The position numbers and the translations under genes were made by a program. 59,765 bases of DNA from Nocardia lijiangensis NBRC 108240 (GTDB taxonomy: Bacteria > Actinomycetota > Actinomycetes > Mycobacteriales > Mycobacteriaceae): NCBI RefSeq assembly GCF_001613045.1, contig NZ_BDBP01000067.1, positions 1 to 59,765 of the forward strand, written 5' to 3'. The notes beneath the pieces were generated by a model. The model saw only the letters and a program-made list of their open reading frames with translations. It was not told where the DNA came from and searched no databases. Below, piece after piece: positions 16,960-25,130 of the stretch. Positions within the stretch are counted from its first letter, which is position 1. Each line of letters starts with the position of its first letter.

Positions 16960-17379
16960 ATGGCATCCATTCACAAAGAATTCGTCGTCGACGCCACCCC
17001 GGAGCAGGTCTGGGATGTTCTCGCTGATTTCGGCGCGGTGCATGAGCGTCTCGCCCCGGGCTTCGTCACCGATACTCGCCTCGACGCCGACACCCGCACA
17101 GTCACGTTCGCCGACGGCACGATCGTCGCTGAACGCCTCGTCGACCTCGACCCGGCGAGCAGGCGGGTGGCCTACTCGGTCGTCGGCGGGCACCTTCATC
17201 CCGCCCACCACCACGCCTCGATGCAGGCTCTGCCCGCCGAGAACGGCAAAACTCTGTTCGTCTGGCACACCGATGTCCTGCCCAACGCTCTCGCCACACC
17301 GATAGCCGAGTTCGTCGACCAGGGATCGACCGTCATACATCGGGCACTGGAGACGGCAGCAACCGCAGACAAACGATAG
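16960..17379 (+). CDS. SRPBCC-family (polyketide cyclase/START-like) protein
   Basis: A 139-residue SRPBCC fold. The N terminus IHKEFVVDATPEQVWDVLADFGAVHERLAPG is the usual first strand, helix and ligand-pocket entry. The C-terminal long helix is PIAEFVDQGSTVIHRALETAA. CAGGAGG precedes the ATG. It is co-transcribed with the VOC gene. It probably binds a hydrophobic ligand; no catalytic residue can be assigned. Confidence 0.85.
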   Translation: MASIHKEFVVDATPEQVWDVLADFGAVHERLAPGFVTDTRLDADTRTVTFADGTIVAERLVDLDPASRRVAYSVVGGHLHPAHHHASMQALPAENGKTLFVWHTDVLPNALATPIAEFVDQGSTVIHRALETAATADKR

Positions 17380-17478
17380 CGGCGTAGCCACCGACCGAGA
17401 CGTGCGGGCGGCAATTCGGGTCAGCTTCCGATTGCTATGGCGTCTACCTTCTCTGACAGTGACAACGAAGGGACCGAG

Positions 17479-17815
17479 ATGCTCGAACAACCCAGTGCAG
17501 ACCGGAGGGATACAACACCGTTTCTCCCTAGGTTGTCACCGAGGACACCGGAGCGTTCCTCGACTTCGTCAGCCAGGCGTTCGACGGCGAGGAACTCGGA
17601 CGGGTAGCAACCGAAGACGGATTGATCGGCCATGGTGAGATCCGTGTAGCCGACACCGTGGTACTGGCGTTCGACCGGCACGCGACTGGACCGCGATGCC
17701 GAGCCTGCTGCGGGTATTCGTCGTCGACGCGGACGCAGCCGTTTCCCGCGCTCTCGCTGCCGGCGCGCAGATTGTCACTCCGATCTCCGACGATGCATTC
17801 GGGCAGCGCGGCGCA
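17479..17815 (+). pseudogene. Broken PhnB-like VOC gene
   Basis: Three frames must be joined to read a PhnB/YP_-type VOC protein. An ATG at 17479 gives MLEQPSA. After a 1-base shift near 17497 the frame reads PEGYNTVSP and hits TAG at 17529. It continues VVTEDTGAFLDFVSQAFDGE through DTVVLAFDRHA. A further 1-base loss near 17684 moves it to WTAMPSLLRVFVVDADAAVS and then SDDAFGQRG. The usual end (RVRDPFGNxW) is missing. Four separate lesions make a sequencing error unlikely. It may be an older relative of the intact VOC gene upstream. Confidence 0.75.
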
Positions 17816-17949
17816 AACAGTCAGACCGCCAAGCGAGCCGACAAGCCGATCAGTCCAACGCCGGCGCGCGAACCGCCATCAGAACGGGCAGTCGGCCCTA
17901 CCGATCGGCTTCGGCAACTCCGCCCCACCGAACGCGGAAAACCCTCCGT

Positions 17950-18735
17950 CTACTTCCGACGACGATCGACGCTGCGGCGCAGCACCCCGCCCTCGGATCG
18001 ACCGCCCTCGCGGCGAGCTCCTACCTTCTCCGCGCGGCGTCGCGGCGCGCGTTCCGCTCGGGGCAAGCGCTCCGCGCTGATCACCACCGTCGGGGTCTCC
18101 AGCACCCCGACTCCGCATTCGAGAACCTCGAACTTTCCCGCGCCAGCGCGGGTGAGTGCTTCGCCGTCGCGCTCCAATTCTTCGGCCGCGCTTGCGCCTT
18201 TCAGGGCGAGCATGCGGCCGTGGTCGCGGAGGAGGGGGAGGGACCACTGGGTGAGTTTGGCGAGGGGGGCGACGGCGCGGGAGGTGACGATGTCGGCGCC
18301 GCCCGCTTCCTTCATGACGCCGGATTGTTCGGCGCGGCCGCGGACCACGGTGATGTCGAGTCCGGCCGCGTCGATGAACTCGCTGAGGAAGACGGTGCGG
18401 CGCAGCAACGGTTCGACCAACGTGATGCGTAGGTCGGGGCGGGCGATGGCCAAGGGGATTCCGGGGAGGCCCGCGCCGCTGCCGATGTCGACGACGGTCG
18501 CTCCTTCGGGCATGAGCTCGGCGACCACCGCGCAATTGAGGATGTGCCGATCCCAGAGCCGCGGTACCTCGCGAGGACCGATCAGACCGCGCTCGACGCC
18601 GGCGGTGGCGAGGGCGGCGCAGTACCGGCGAGCGATGTCGAGCCGATCGCCGAAGACCGTGGCGGCCGCCGCCGGTGGCTCCAGCTCGGTCGGCAGTGCG
18701 GCGCTTCCACCGAGTTCTCGTTCCACGTGAAACAT
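17950..18735 (-). CDS. rsmG: 16S rRNA (guanine-527-N7)-methyltransferase RsmG/GidB
   Basis: A 261-residue SAM-dependent methyltransferase. Recognisable parts are LIGPREVPRLWDRHILNCAV, the SAM loop ATVVDIGSGAGLPGIPLAI, and VTSRAVAPLAKLTQWSLPLL. It methylates G527 of 16S rRNA; loss gives low-level streptomycin resistance in relatives. ATG 18735 (MFHVERE) overlaps a parS-like site; GGAAGG directly abuts it, so initiation may be at a TTG 24 bases upstream or be unusual. The C-terminal Arg-rich tail (RAERAPRRRAEKVGARREGG) is long. It is normally adjacent to parA, but here the two are 6.4 kb apart. Confidence 0.93.
   Translation of the reverse strand: MFHVERELGGSAALPTELEPPAAAATVFGDRLDIARRYCAALATAGVERGLIGPREVPRLWDRHILNCAVVAELMPEGATVVDIGSGAGLPGIPLAIARPDLRITLVEPLLRRTVFLSEFIDAAGLDITVVRGRAEQSGVMKEAGGADIVTSRAVAPLAKLTQWSLPLLRDHGRMLALKGASAAEELERDGEALTRAGAGKFEVLECGVGVLETPTVVISAERLPRAERAPRRRAEKVGARREGGRSEGGVLRRSVDRRRK
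18720..18733. promoter_or_regulatory. parS-like site 7 (start of rsmG)
   Basis: GTTCCACGTGAAAC has one mismatch. It overlaps the first codons of rsmG (MFHVERE), a common parS location in actinobacteria. Confidence 0.75.
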
Positions 18736-18974
18736 CCTTCCGAGCTCGAGGTCGACCAATTGCAGAATGGGGGAGGGGTGGGTTACGTGTCGCGACCGTG
18801 GCGCCCCTCGAATGGAGAAGGCCCCCGGTCCGAAGACCAGAGGCCTAGACGACGCTATCGGACGGGCAGTCCGTCCTCAGCCCGCGCACGGCCGGAGCGA
18901 GGACGGAGCTACGCCTATCCAATCATCAATCGTCAGCGTGACGAAACGCGCCGTCCGTTGAGTCAGCCCGGAAA

Positions 18975-19526
18975 TCAGCCTGGAACGACCACAACGAAGC
19001 GGTTGGGCTCCACGCCTTCGCTCTCGCTGCTGACTCCGTCGATCGCGGCGACGGCGTCGTGCACGATCTTGCGCTCGAACGGCGTCATCGGGTCGAGCGA
19101 TTCCGGCGCACCGGATTCCAGCACCCGCTTGGCGGCGGCGGTGCCGAGCGCACTCAGTTCGGAACGACGCTTGGCCCGCCAGCCCGCCACGTCGAGCATC
19201 AGGCGGCTGCGTACGCCGGTCGCCTGCTGCACCGCGAGGCGGGTCAGCTCCTGCAGTGCGTCGAGCACCTCTCCGTTGCGCCCCACCAACTTCGACAGGT
19301 CGCGGCCGCCGTCGATGCTCACGATGGCACGGTCGCCCTCGACGTCGAGGTCGATGTCGCCGTCGAAGTCGAGCACGTCGAGTAGCTGCTCGAGGTAGTC
19401 GCCCGCGATCTCGCCCTCTTCGATCAGGGCTTCCTCGGCATCGTTCACGACATCGCCGGCATCCGCTCCGGCGTTCACCATCGTCGTCGCCACGGTGGCG
19501 TCCCCTCCGTCGGTTTCAACAGTCAT
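18975..19526 (-). CDS. khpB: KH/R3H RNA-binding protein KhpB (Jag)
   Basis: A 183-residue RNA-binding protein. An acidic N terminus (EEALIEEGEIAGDYLEQLLDVL) leads into a KH domain with the GxxG-type loop LVGRNGEVLDALQELTRLAV, followed by the R3H motif (TPFERKIVHDAV) and the end GVEPNRFVVVVPG. ATG 19526 has GAAGGA at ideal spacing and begins MTVETDGG. It is the third gene of the rnpA-yidD-yidC-khpB leftward operon. Jag/KhpB proteins bind many transcripts and influence cell elongation in Gram-positives. Confidence 0.92.
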   Translation of the reverse strand: MTVETDGGDATVATTMVNAGADAGDVVNDAEEALIEEGEIAGDYLEQLLDVLDFDGDIDLDVEGDRAIVSIDGGRDLSKLVGRNGEVLDALQELTRLAVQQATGVRSRLMLDVAGWRAKRRSELSALGTAAAKRVLESGAPESLDPMTPFERKIVHDAVAAIDGVSSESEGVEPNRFVVVVPG

Positions 19527-19603
19527 TTGGTTTCCTTCACTGTCCATCGCGTGGGCCAAGCGCTCGGCGCCGGGCGGAAGCGCGATCAAGGGTGGCTCGG
19601 AGG

Positions 19604-20692
19604 TCAGCGGCGACGCTTCTGGTTGGCGCGGCCCCGGCTACCGGAGCGCTTCTGCCCACCGGGCCTGCGCTGTCCGGAGGCCTTGCCTGCCGCGGGCTTC
19701 GAGGCGCCGTTCCCCGACGGTTCCGCATCGGACGGCTCGGCATCGACGGCGGTCGCGGCCGCCGCGGGCTTCTTCTTCGTGCTCACCGGCTTGACGCCCG
19801 GCTTCGGCGCGTTCTGCGCGCGCTGCTCGAGCTTGGCCTGCTTCTTGGCCTCTTCTTCCTTCGCCATCCGGCCGAAGACGAGGTGCTGCTGGCCGTAGGT
19901 CCAGATGTTGTTGGAGACCCAGTAGATCAGGATGGCGATCGGCAGGAACGGACCACCGACGAGCACGCCGAGCGGGAAGACCCATAGCGCCAGCTTGTTC
20001 ATGATCGCAGCCTGCGGGTTGGCCGCGGCCTCCTCGGACTGCCGCGCAACCGAGGCGCGGGCGTTGAAGTGGGTCGCCAGACCGGCGATCACCATCAGCG
20101 GGATGGCGACCAGGGCGATGCTCACACGACTCGGGATGCCGCCGTAGTCGGCGAAGGCCAGCAGCTCGTTGGCCGGGGTGGTGATGAACGCCGAGATCGG
20201 CGCGCCGAAGATACGGGCGCTCAGGAAGGACTGGACGTCGGCCGCGTTGAAGACGTAGTTCGCGGTGTTCGCGTTCTCCTCGGGCGTCATACCCAGCTGA
20301 CCGAACCCGTGACCGGTGCGGTTGAACGAACGCAGGACGTGGAACAGACCGAGGAAGACCGGCACCTGCGCCAGGATCGGCAGGCAGCCCATCAGCGGGT
20401 TGAAGCCGTGTTCCTTCTGGAGCTTCTGCATCTCCAGCGCCATCTTCTGGCGGTCGTTCTTGTACTTCTTCTGCAGCTCCTTGATCTGGGGCTGCAACTC
20501 CTGCATTTGCTTGGTGGTGCGCACCTGCTTCACGAACGGCTTGTAGAGCACGATGCGCAGCGTGAAGACCAGGAACACCACCGCCAGCGCCCAGGCCAGG
20601 CCGTTGTCCTTGCCGAGGCCCGGGATGGCCGCGAAAGCACGGTGCCAGAACCACAAGATCCAGGACACCGGGTAGTAGATGAAGTCGAGCAC
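19604..20692 (-). CDS. yidC: Membrane protein insertase YidC
   Basis: From GTG 20692 (GGGAG 11 bases upstream) the protein is 362 residues and begins LDFIYYPVSWILWFWH, the standard actinobacterial N terminus. The hydrophilic groove segment (LYKPFVKQVRTTKQMQELQP and the coiled helix that follows) carries the conserved Arg needed for insertion. Five membrane segments are visible. The C-terminal tail is long and Lys/Arg/Ala/Pro-rich (ending GSRGRANQKRRR), which helps ribosome contact. It inserts membrane proteins with or without SecYEG. Confidence 0.96.
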   Translation of the reverse strand: MLDFIYYPVSWILWFWHRAFAAIPGLGKDNGLAWALAVVFLVFTLRIVLYKPFVKQVRTTKQMQELQPQIKELQKKYKNDRQKMALEMQKLQKEHGFNPLMGCLPILAQVPVFLGLFHVLRSFNRTGHGFGQLGMTPEENANTANYVFNAADVQSFLSARIFGAPISAFITTPANELLAFADYGGIPSRVSIALVAIPLMVIAGLATHFNARASVARQSEEAAANPQAAIMNKLALWVFPLGVLVGGPFLPIAILIYWVSNNIWTYGQQHLVFGRMAKEEEAKKQAKLEQRAQNAPKPGVKPVSTKKKPAAAATAVDAEPSDAEPSGNGASKPAAGKASGQRRPGGQKRSGSRGRANQKRRR

Positions 20693-20696
20693 GGCT

Positions 20697-21050
20697 CTAT
20701 GCACTCCCGTCGTTCGTATCGCCGACCGCCGCGTGCGGCGATCCTTTACAAGCGTGTGGCGCCGACGTCGAGGCGTCGGCGGCAGCCTCGTTCCGTGCGC
20801 GGTGTTTGCGCTCGGGAACGGGATCCCACCCACCAGGGTGCCAGGGCGCGCATTTGGCCAATCGCACGACCGTCAGTACGGAGCCGACGAACAGCCCTCG
20901 GGTGCGCAACGCGGTCACCGCGTACTCGCTACACGTCGGGGTGAAGCGGCACACCGGCATCCGGGTGGGGGAGACATAGGTCCGGTAGAGCTCGATCAGG
21001 AAGATCAGCATTCGGGCGGGCAGCCGGGCCAGGGCGGCGGCGAACTTCAC
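20697..21050 (-). CDS. yidD: Membrane protein insertion efficiency factor YidD
   Basis: A 117-residue YidD family member. The signature ELYRTYVSPTRMPVCRFTPTCSEYA and CAPWHPGGWDPVP are both present. An N-terminal amphipathic helix (AAALARLPARMLIFLI) associates with the membrane. The start codon overlaps the rnpA stop by four bases (ATGA), and yidC follows 4 bases after its stop, so translation is coupled. Confidence 0.95.
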   Translation of the reverse strand: MKFAAALARLPARMLIFLIELYRTYVSPTRMPVCRFTPTCSEYAVTALRTRGLFVGSVLTVVRLAKCAPWHPGGWDPVPERKHRARNEAAADASTSAPHACKGSPHAAVGDTNDGSA

Positions 21051-21520
21051 GATGGAACGTCCGCGTCAGCGGGCACGGCCGCGACGGAACGTGCCCGTCG
21101 GTCGGTCCGGCCGGGGGCCTGTGCGACACCGAGTTTGCGCAATCCGCTGCGCAGCTGCCGCAGCAGTTCGTCGGATTCCGCGTTCGCGGCGCCGGGCAGG
21201 GCCCGGATCACGATGTCGGCGTCCGGGGGCAGTTCGGTGATCACCTGGGCGCACATATGACGCAGGCGGCGGGCCACCCGGTGTCGAACCACCGCGGAGC
21301 CCACCGCCTTGCTGACAATCAATCCGAACCTCGGCCCGCCGACACGAACGAGCGCTCCGGTGGCTACCGGAGCACCATGTCGTTCGTCAGCGCCCATAAC
21401 TCCGTCATACCCGTGCACGAGCGCGTGTACGACCAGATCTCGCCTCCCGATTCGCTGGCCACGGCGCACCGTCCGGGAGAAGTCGGCACGATGATGCAAC
21501 CGATACGGCTCAGGCAACAC
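21047..21520 (-). CDS. rnpA: Ribonuclease P protein component
   Basis: A 157-residue basic protein that partners RNase P RNA in tRNA 5' maturation. The RNR-type motif appears as AVGSAVVRHRVARRLRHM; the N terminus PEPYRLHHRADFSRTVRRGQR is typical. It is longer than the average RnpA (about 120) because of an insertion after residue 30 (VHGYDGVMGADERHGAPVATG) and a C-terminal extension. It is placed between rpmH and yidD as usual. Confidence 0.95.
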   Translation of the reverse strand: MLPEPYRLHHRADFSRTVRRGQRIGRRDLVVHALVHGYDGVMGADERHGAPVATGALVRVGGPRFGLIVSKAVGSAVVRHRVARRLRHMCAQVITELPPDADIVIRALPGAANAESDELLRQLRSGLRKLGVAQAPGRTDRRARSVAAVPADADVPS

Positions 21521-21541
21521 CCGAGCGTCCGAAAGCGAGGA

Positions 21542-21685
21542 TCAGGCAGTGAGTTCGGCGCGGCCCTTGCGGCGACGCGCCGAAACGATGGCGCGACCCG
21601 CACGGGTGCGCATCCGGAGGCGGAAGCCGTGAACCCGCGCCCGACGACGGTTGTTCGGCTGGAACGTCCGCTTGCCCTTGGCCAC
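21542..21685 (-). CDS. rpmH: Ribosomal protein bL34
   Basis: A 47-residue bL34 starting at GTG 21685 after GAGGAG. The sequence AKGKRTFQPNNRRRARVHGF through SARRRKGRAELTA is full length and conserved. It is the first gene of the leftward rpmH-rnpA-yidD-yidC-khpB cluster; its promoter shares the dnaA upstream region. Confidence 0.97.
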   Translation of the reverse strand: MAKGKRTFQPNNRRRARVHGFRLRMRTRAGRAIVSARRRKGRAELTA

Positions 21686-22296
21686 GGTCAACACTCCTCG
21701 AGTTGGTGGGCGCCCTTCGGCACCCAAAGCTTGTCGGTGATACGTATGTGCGCGATGAATCGCGATGTCATCATCGGCGCGCGTCGGTCCTGGCGCACAC
21801 GGTCGTTCAACGACCAGACACGGTCAGCACAGGACCGCCACCGCACCAAGGGGTGACTGTACGAGGGTACTGATCAGCCAGAGACGGGTCAAACTCGGCC
21901 CCCGTGGCCCGATCGAGGCCGTCGAGAGGCGACGCGCCCGGGCGTCTTCGTGACTTCGTCCACACCCCTAAGCGCGCCGAGGGCGGCTACGAGCGGCACG
22001 TTGCCAAGCGTTTGCTACAGAACCCCAGGTCGGGGCGTGATCGCCGCGAACTCCGAGCCCGTTCGACATTTCCCCAGGGTTTTCCACATCTGTGGATAAT
22101 TGTGTGGAAAGACCCCTGGAGTGGCATATTCGTAGGCCGACGGCGCCAACGCCGCTGCCTTGGTACCGGGGGAATCCACGGGCAGCGTCCACACGGCTAC
22201 GGACGTACGCGGGATCACAGGATAGCCCATTCTCGAACCTGCTCGCGTACCCCCGGCCGTCTGCTCCTATCGACCTACTTCCGGGGAGGAAACTGC
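21686..22296. promoter_or_regulatory. Divergent rpmH-dnaA control region with DnaA boxes
   Basis: A 611-bp gap without a gene. Three DnaA-box-like sequences cluster at 22081-22112: TTTTCCACA (22081-22089), a perfect inverted box TGTGGATAA (22092-22100) and TGTGGAAAG (22104-22112). They lie about 190 bases before dnaA and are suited to autoregulation of dnaA. The long GTG-free frame upstream of dnaA ATG 22297 is not a real N-terminal extension, because it contains these boxes and has no ribosome-binding site. Confidence 0.75.
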
Positions 22297-24300
22297 ATGG
22301 ACGACGAGCAGAACGTGTTGGCCACCGTGTGGCCCGAGGTGATTGCAGAGCTCACCACCGGTTCCGCCGACGGCTCCATCCCGGCGGTGACCCGAGCACA
22401 GCAGGCCTGGCTCAAACTCGTCAAGCCGATCACCGTGGCTCAGGGCTTCGCCCTGCTCTCGGTGCCCTCGTCGCTGGCCCAGGAGGCCATCGAACGCGAT
22501 CTGCGCGAACCCATCCTGCGCTCCCTCGCCCGCCGGCTCGGTCCCCAGGTCGAGGGCCTCGGCGTGCGCATCGCGGCGCCTGCCACCTCGAGTTCCGATC
22601 GTTCCGCCGCCAATCCCCGGCACGCCAGGATGACCAGCCGTCCCGAGCGCAGCAGAGAGACGTCGCAGCGCAGGGAGGCCCCCCAGCGAACCAGGGAGAC
22701 GCCGCGCGGGCACGTCGGCTTCCCGGCCGATCCGCCGAGCCGCACCGACTACCCGGCCCCGAGGTACGCGCAGCAATCGGACTACGCGCCCGCGCCCGAG
22801 TACCCGGGACCGCCCGACTATCCCCAGACTCCCGATTACGCGCCCGCCGCCGAGTACACCCCGGCGCCCGAGTACCCGCCGAGCGCGGACTACCCGGCCG
22901 ACGACTATCCGACCGCGTCCTACCGCGCGCAGGGCATGGGCGACTACCAGGACATGGGCGCCGACTCCGGCGCGCAGGTCCCCGAGGTGTCGACCGCGCC
23001 GCGGCGCGAGCAGGGGATGGGTTCCCGCCGGGATTCCACCCCGCCGGGACAGGAGTCCCTGTTCACGCCCGAGCCCGGTCCCGCGGCGATGCGCGGGCCG
23101 GCGCGAATGCCGTTGCGCGAAGCGGCCCCCGCGGCCTCGCACGAATCAGTCCGCGAATCCGGCGACGGGCTGCACACCGAGCAGCTCGACGACGAACCGG
23201 TCGTGAACGTCCGCAACAACTGGCCGACCTACTTCGCCAAGAGCCAGGAGAACCCCGCGCCCGCGAACTCCTCGGCCAGCCTGAACGCGAAGTACACCTT
23301 CGAGACCTTCGTCATCGGCGCGTCCAATCGCTTCGCGCACGCCGCGGCGGTGGCCATCGCCGAGGCGCCCGCCCGCGCCTACAACCCGCTGTTCGTCTGG
23401 GGCGCCTCCGGCCTCGGCAAGACGCACCTGCTGCACGCGGCGGGTCACTATGCCCAGCGGCTGTTCCCCGGCATGCGGGTGAAGTACGTGTCGACCGAAG
23501 AGTTCACCAACGACTTCATCAACAGCCTCCGCGACGACCGCAAGGTGGCGTTCAAGCGGCGCTACCGCGAGACCGACATCCTGCTGGTCGACGACATCCA
23601 GTTCATCGAGGGCAAGGAAGGCATCCAGGAGGAGTTCTTCCACACCTTCAACACGCTGCACAACGCGAACAAGCAGATCGTGGTCTCCTCCGACCGTCCG
23701 CCCAAGCAGCTGGCCACCCTGGAGGAGCGGCTGCGGACGCGGTTCGAGTGGGGCCTGATCACCGACGTGCAGCCGCCGGAGCTGGAGACCCGCATCGCCA
23801 TCCTGCGCAAGAAGGCGCGGATGGATCGGCTCGACGTGCCGCACGACGTGCTCGAACTGATCGCCAGCCGGGTGGAGCGCAACATCCGCGAACTGGAGGG
23901 CGCGCTGATCCGGGTCACCGCGTTCGCCTCGCTCAACGGTCAGCCGCTGGATCTGCCGCTCGCCGAGGTGGTGCTGCGGGATCTGATGCCCGACACCGCC
24001 GCGCTGGAGATCAACGCGGCGACGATCATGGCCGTGACCGCGGAGTACTTCAACACCACGCTCGAGGAGCTGACCGGCCCAGGTAAGGCGCGGCCGCTGG
24101 CGCAGGCCAGGCAGATCGCGATGTACCTGTGCCGCGAACTCACCGACCTATCGCTGCCCAAGATCGGCCAGGCGTTCGGCCGCGACCACACCACGGTCAT
24201 GTACGCGGAGAAGAAAGTCCGCAAGGAGATGACCGAACGGCGCCGCGTCTACGACCAGGTTCAGGAACTCACAGCCCGAATCAAACAGCGCTCGCGCTGA
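22297..24300 (+). CDS. dnaA: Chromosomal replication initiator DnaA
   Basis: A 667-residue initiator AAA+ ATPase. ATG 22297 follows GGGGAGGA and starts MDDEQNVLATVWPEVIAEL. Domain I spans about 1-95. A long Pro/Tyr/Asp-rich domain II (repeats of PEYPGPPDYPQTPDYAPAAE type) runs from about 100 to 330, longer than in most bacteria. Domain III has Walker A WGASGLGKTHLLHA and Walker B TDILLVDDIQFIEG. Domain IV ends with the DnaA-box-binding signature LPKIGQAFGRDHTTVMYAEKK. It binds the boxes upstream of its own gene and in the downstream oriC. Confidence 0.98.
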   Translation: MDDEQNVLATVWPEVIAELTTGSADGSIPAVTRAQQAWLKLVKPITVAQGFALLSVPSSLAQEAIERDLREPILRSLARRLGPQVEGLGVRIAAPATSSSDRSAANPRHARMTSRPERSRETSQRREAPQRTRETPRGHVGFPADPPSRTDYPAPRYAQQSDYAPAPEYPGPPDYPQTPDYAPAAEYTPAPEYPPSADYPADDYPTASYRAQGMGDYQDMGADSGAQVPEVSTAPRREQGMGSRRDSTPPGQESLFTPEPGPAAMRGPARMPLREAAPAASHESVRESGDGLHTEQLDDEPVVNVRNNWPTYFAKSQENPAPANSSASLNAKYTFETFVIGASNRFAHAAAVAIAEAPARAYNPLFVWGASGLGKTHLLHAAGHYAQRLFPGMRVKYVSTEEFTNDFINSLRDDRKVAFKRRYRETDILLVDDIQFIEGKEGIQEEFFHTFNTLHNANKQIVVSSDRPPKQLATLEERLRTRFEWGLITDVQPPELETRIAILRKKARMDRLDVPHDVLELIASRVERNIRELEGALIRVTAFASLNGQPLDLPLAEVVLRDLMPDTAALEINAATIMAVTAEYFNTTLEELTGPGKARPLAQARQIAMYLCRELTDLSLPKIGQAFGRDHTTVMYAEKKVRKEMTERRRVYDQVQELTARIKQRSR

Positions 24301-24316
24301 GCGTTCTCCACAGCCC

Positions 24317-24349
24317 AGCACCGCCCCTGACCAGGGGCGGTGCTTTTTT
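24317..24349 (+). terminator. Rho-independent terminator after dnaA
   Basis: AGCACCGCCCCTG (24317-24329) pairs perfectly with CAGGGGCGGTGCT (24332-24344), followed by a run of T through 24349. It is the strongest canonical terminator in the window and isolates oriC from dnaA transcription. Confidence 0.93.
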
Positions 24350-24355
24350 GTGCGC

Positions 24356-24425
24356 TGTGGATTCCTCGAGGAATCCTTGTGGAGTCCTCGAGGAATCCAC
24401 TGGTTTCTCCACCGATTGGTGCACA
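24356..24425. repeat. oriC palindrome module, copy 1
   Basis: Contains the perfect 18-bp palindrome GGATTCCTCGAGGAATCC (24359-24376), a 22-bp near-palindrome at 24379-24400 with one mispair, flanked by GTGGA and TCCAC, and TCCACCGATTGGTGCACA (24408-24425). Confidence 0.9.
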
Positions 24426-24530
24426 GGCTTGGGGACGGGTCCCTCGGCCGTCACTCACAGGCGGATATCAACATCATCCCCATCGATCTCTGCCCACAGG
24501 CGCTGACCTGCCCTGTCTCGGTCAAGCCCT

Positions 24531-24599
24531 TGTGGAATCCTCGAGGAGTCCATGTGGAGTCCTCGAGGATTCCTCGAGCTGTCCACCAATCGGTGCACA
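24531..24599. repeat. oriC palindrome module, copy 2
   Basis: The same order of elements as copy 1: GGAATCCTCGAGGAGTCC (24534-24551), GGAGTCCTCGAGGATTCC (24556-24573) with an extra half-palindrome, and TCCACCAATCGGTGCACA (24582-24599). CACCAATCGGTG is the exact reverse complement of CACCGATTGGTG in copy 1. Confidence 0.9.
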
Positions 24600-24778
24600 C
24601 GTGTGAACAACAGGGTGAATCCGGTGGAACAACTCGAGGACGACTCGAGGATGAACGTGGGACAGATTTCGAACCTCCACAGACGCCTCGGGTTCATCCT
24701 CGAGTCACCCGATGGCCATCCCCACGGCACCACACCCCCGGACCAGCGCAAACGGGCTCAGTCCACAGATTCCACAGT

Positions 24779-24826
24779 GCCTACTACTACTTCAGTTCTT
24801 CTTCTAATAGATCTCTCTTCAAAACA
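24779..24826. other. Candidate DNA-unwinding element
   Basis: A 48-bp stretch of markedly low GC within otherwise GC-rich DNA (CTACTACTAC, TTCTTCTTCTAATAG, CTCTCTTCAAAACA). It lies directly after two DnaA-box-like sequences (24759-24776) and before another (24832-24840). The assignment is by composition and position. Confidence 0.6.
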
Positions 24827-25130
24827 GGGTGTGTGGAAAGTCGGTCGAAGAGCGTCCGGTCGCGAGCCACTCGTCTGCACAGGCAAGGAGGGGAGGAGGA
24901 TGGGTCTGTCGGACAGCGGGACATCCGCGCCGGACACGCGAAGAACAATCGAGGGTCGGACTAGGTAGCCGGGCCGCACGCGGGTACGGTTTTATGTCGG
25001 TCGCCTGTGCCAGACTGCTGGGGCGGCCGATCCAGCACCCCTTGACGAGAACCACACGCTGTCGAGCCACACAGAGTGCTCGGACGGACGCCATACAAGG
25101 ATCACGGAACCGGGAGAGGACAGTCGGGCG

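Larger units (their letters stand above)
24350..25130. other. Replication origin oriC
   Basis: A gene-free 780-bp region between dnaA and dnaN. DnaA-box-like sequences (variants of TTGTCCACA or its complement) include 24356-24364, 24378-24386, 24531-24539, 24602-24610 (TGTGAACAA), 24759-24767 (CAGTCCACA), 24768-24776 (GATTCCACA) and 24832-24840. The least GC-rich stretch, 24779-24826 (CTACTACTACTTCAGTTCTT onward), is a plausible DNA-unwinding element next to the last box pair. Palindromes centred on CCTCGAGG dominate the left half. No exact TTGTCCACA was found. Confidence 0.9.

Noticed and set aside
21904..22296. N-terminal extension of DnaA upstream of ATG 22297
   Set aside because: It reads through the DnaA boxes and promoter, has no ribosome-binding site and no similarity to DnaA; ATG 22297 has a strong one.
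24301..24316. TTCTCCACA directly after the dnaA stop as a functional DnaA box
   Set aside because: It is two changes from the consensus and sits before the terminator, outside the main cluster; not listed separately.
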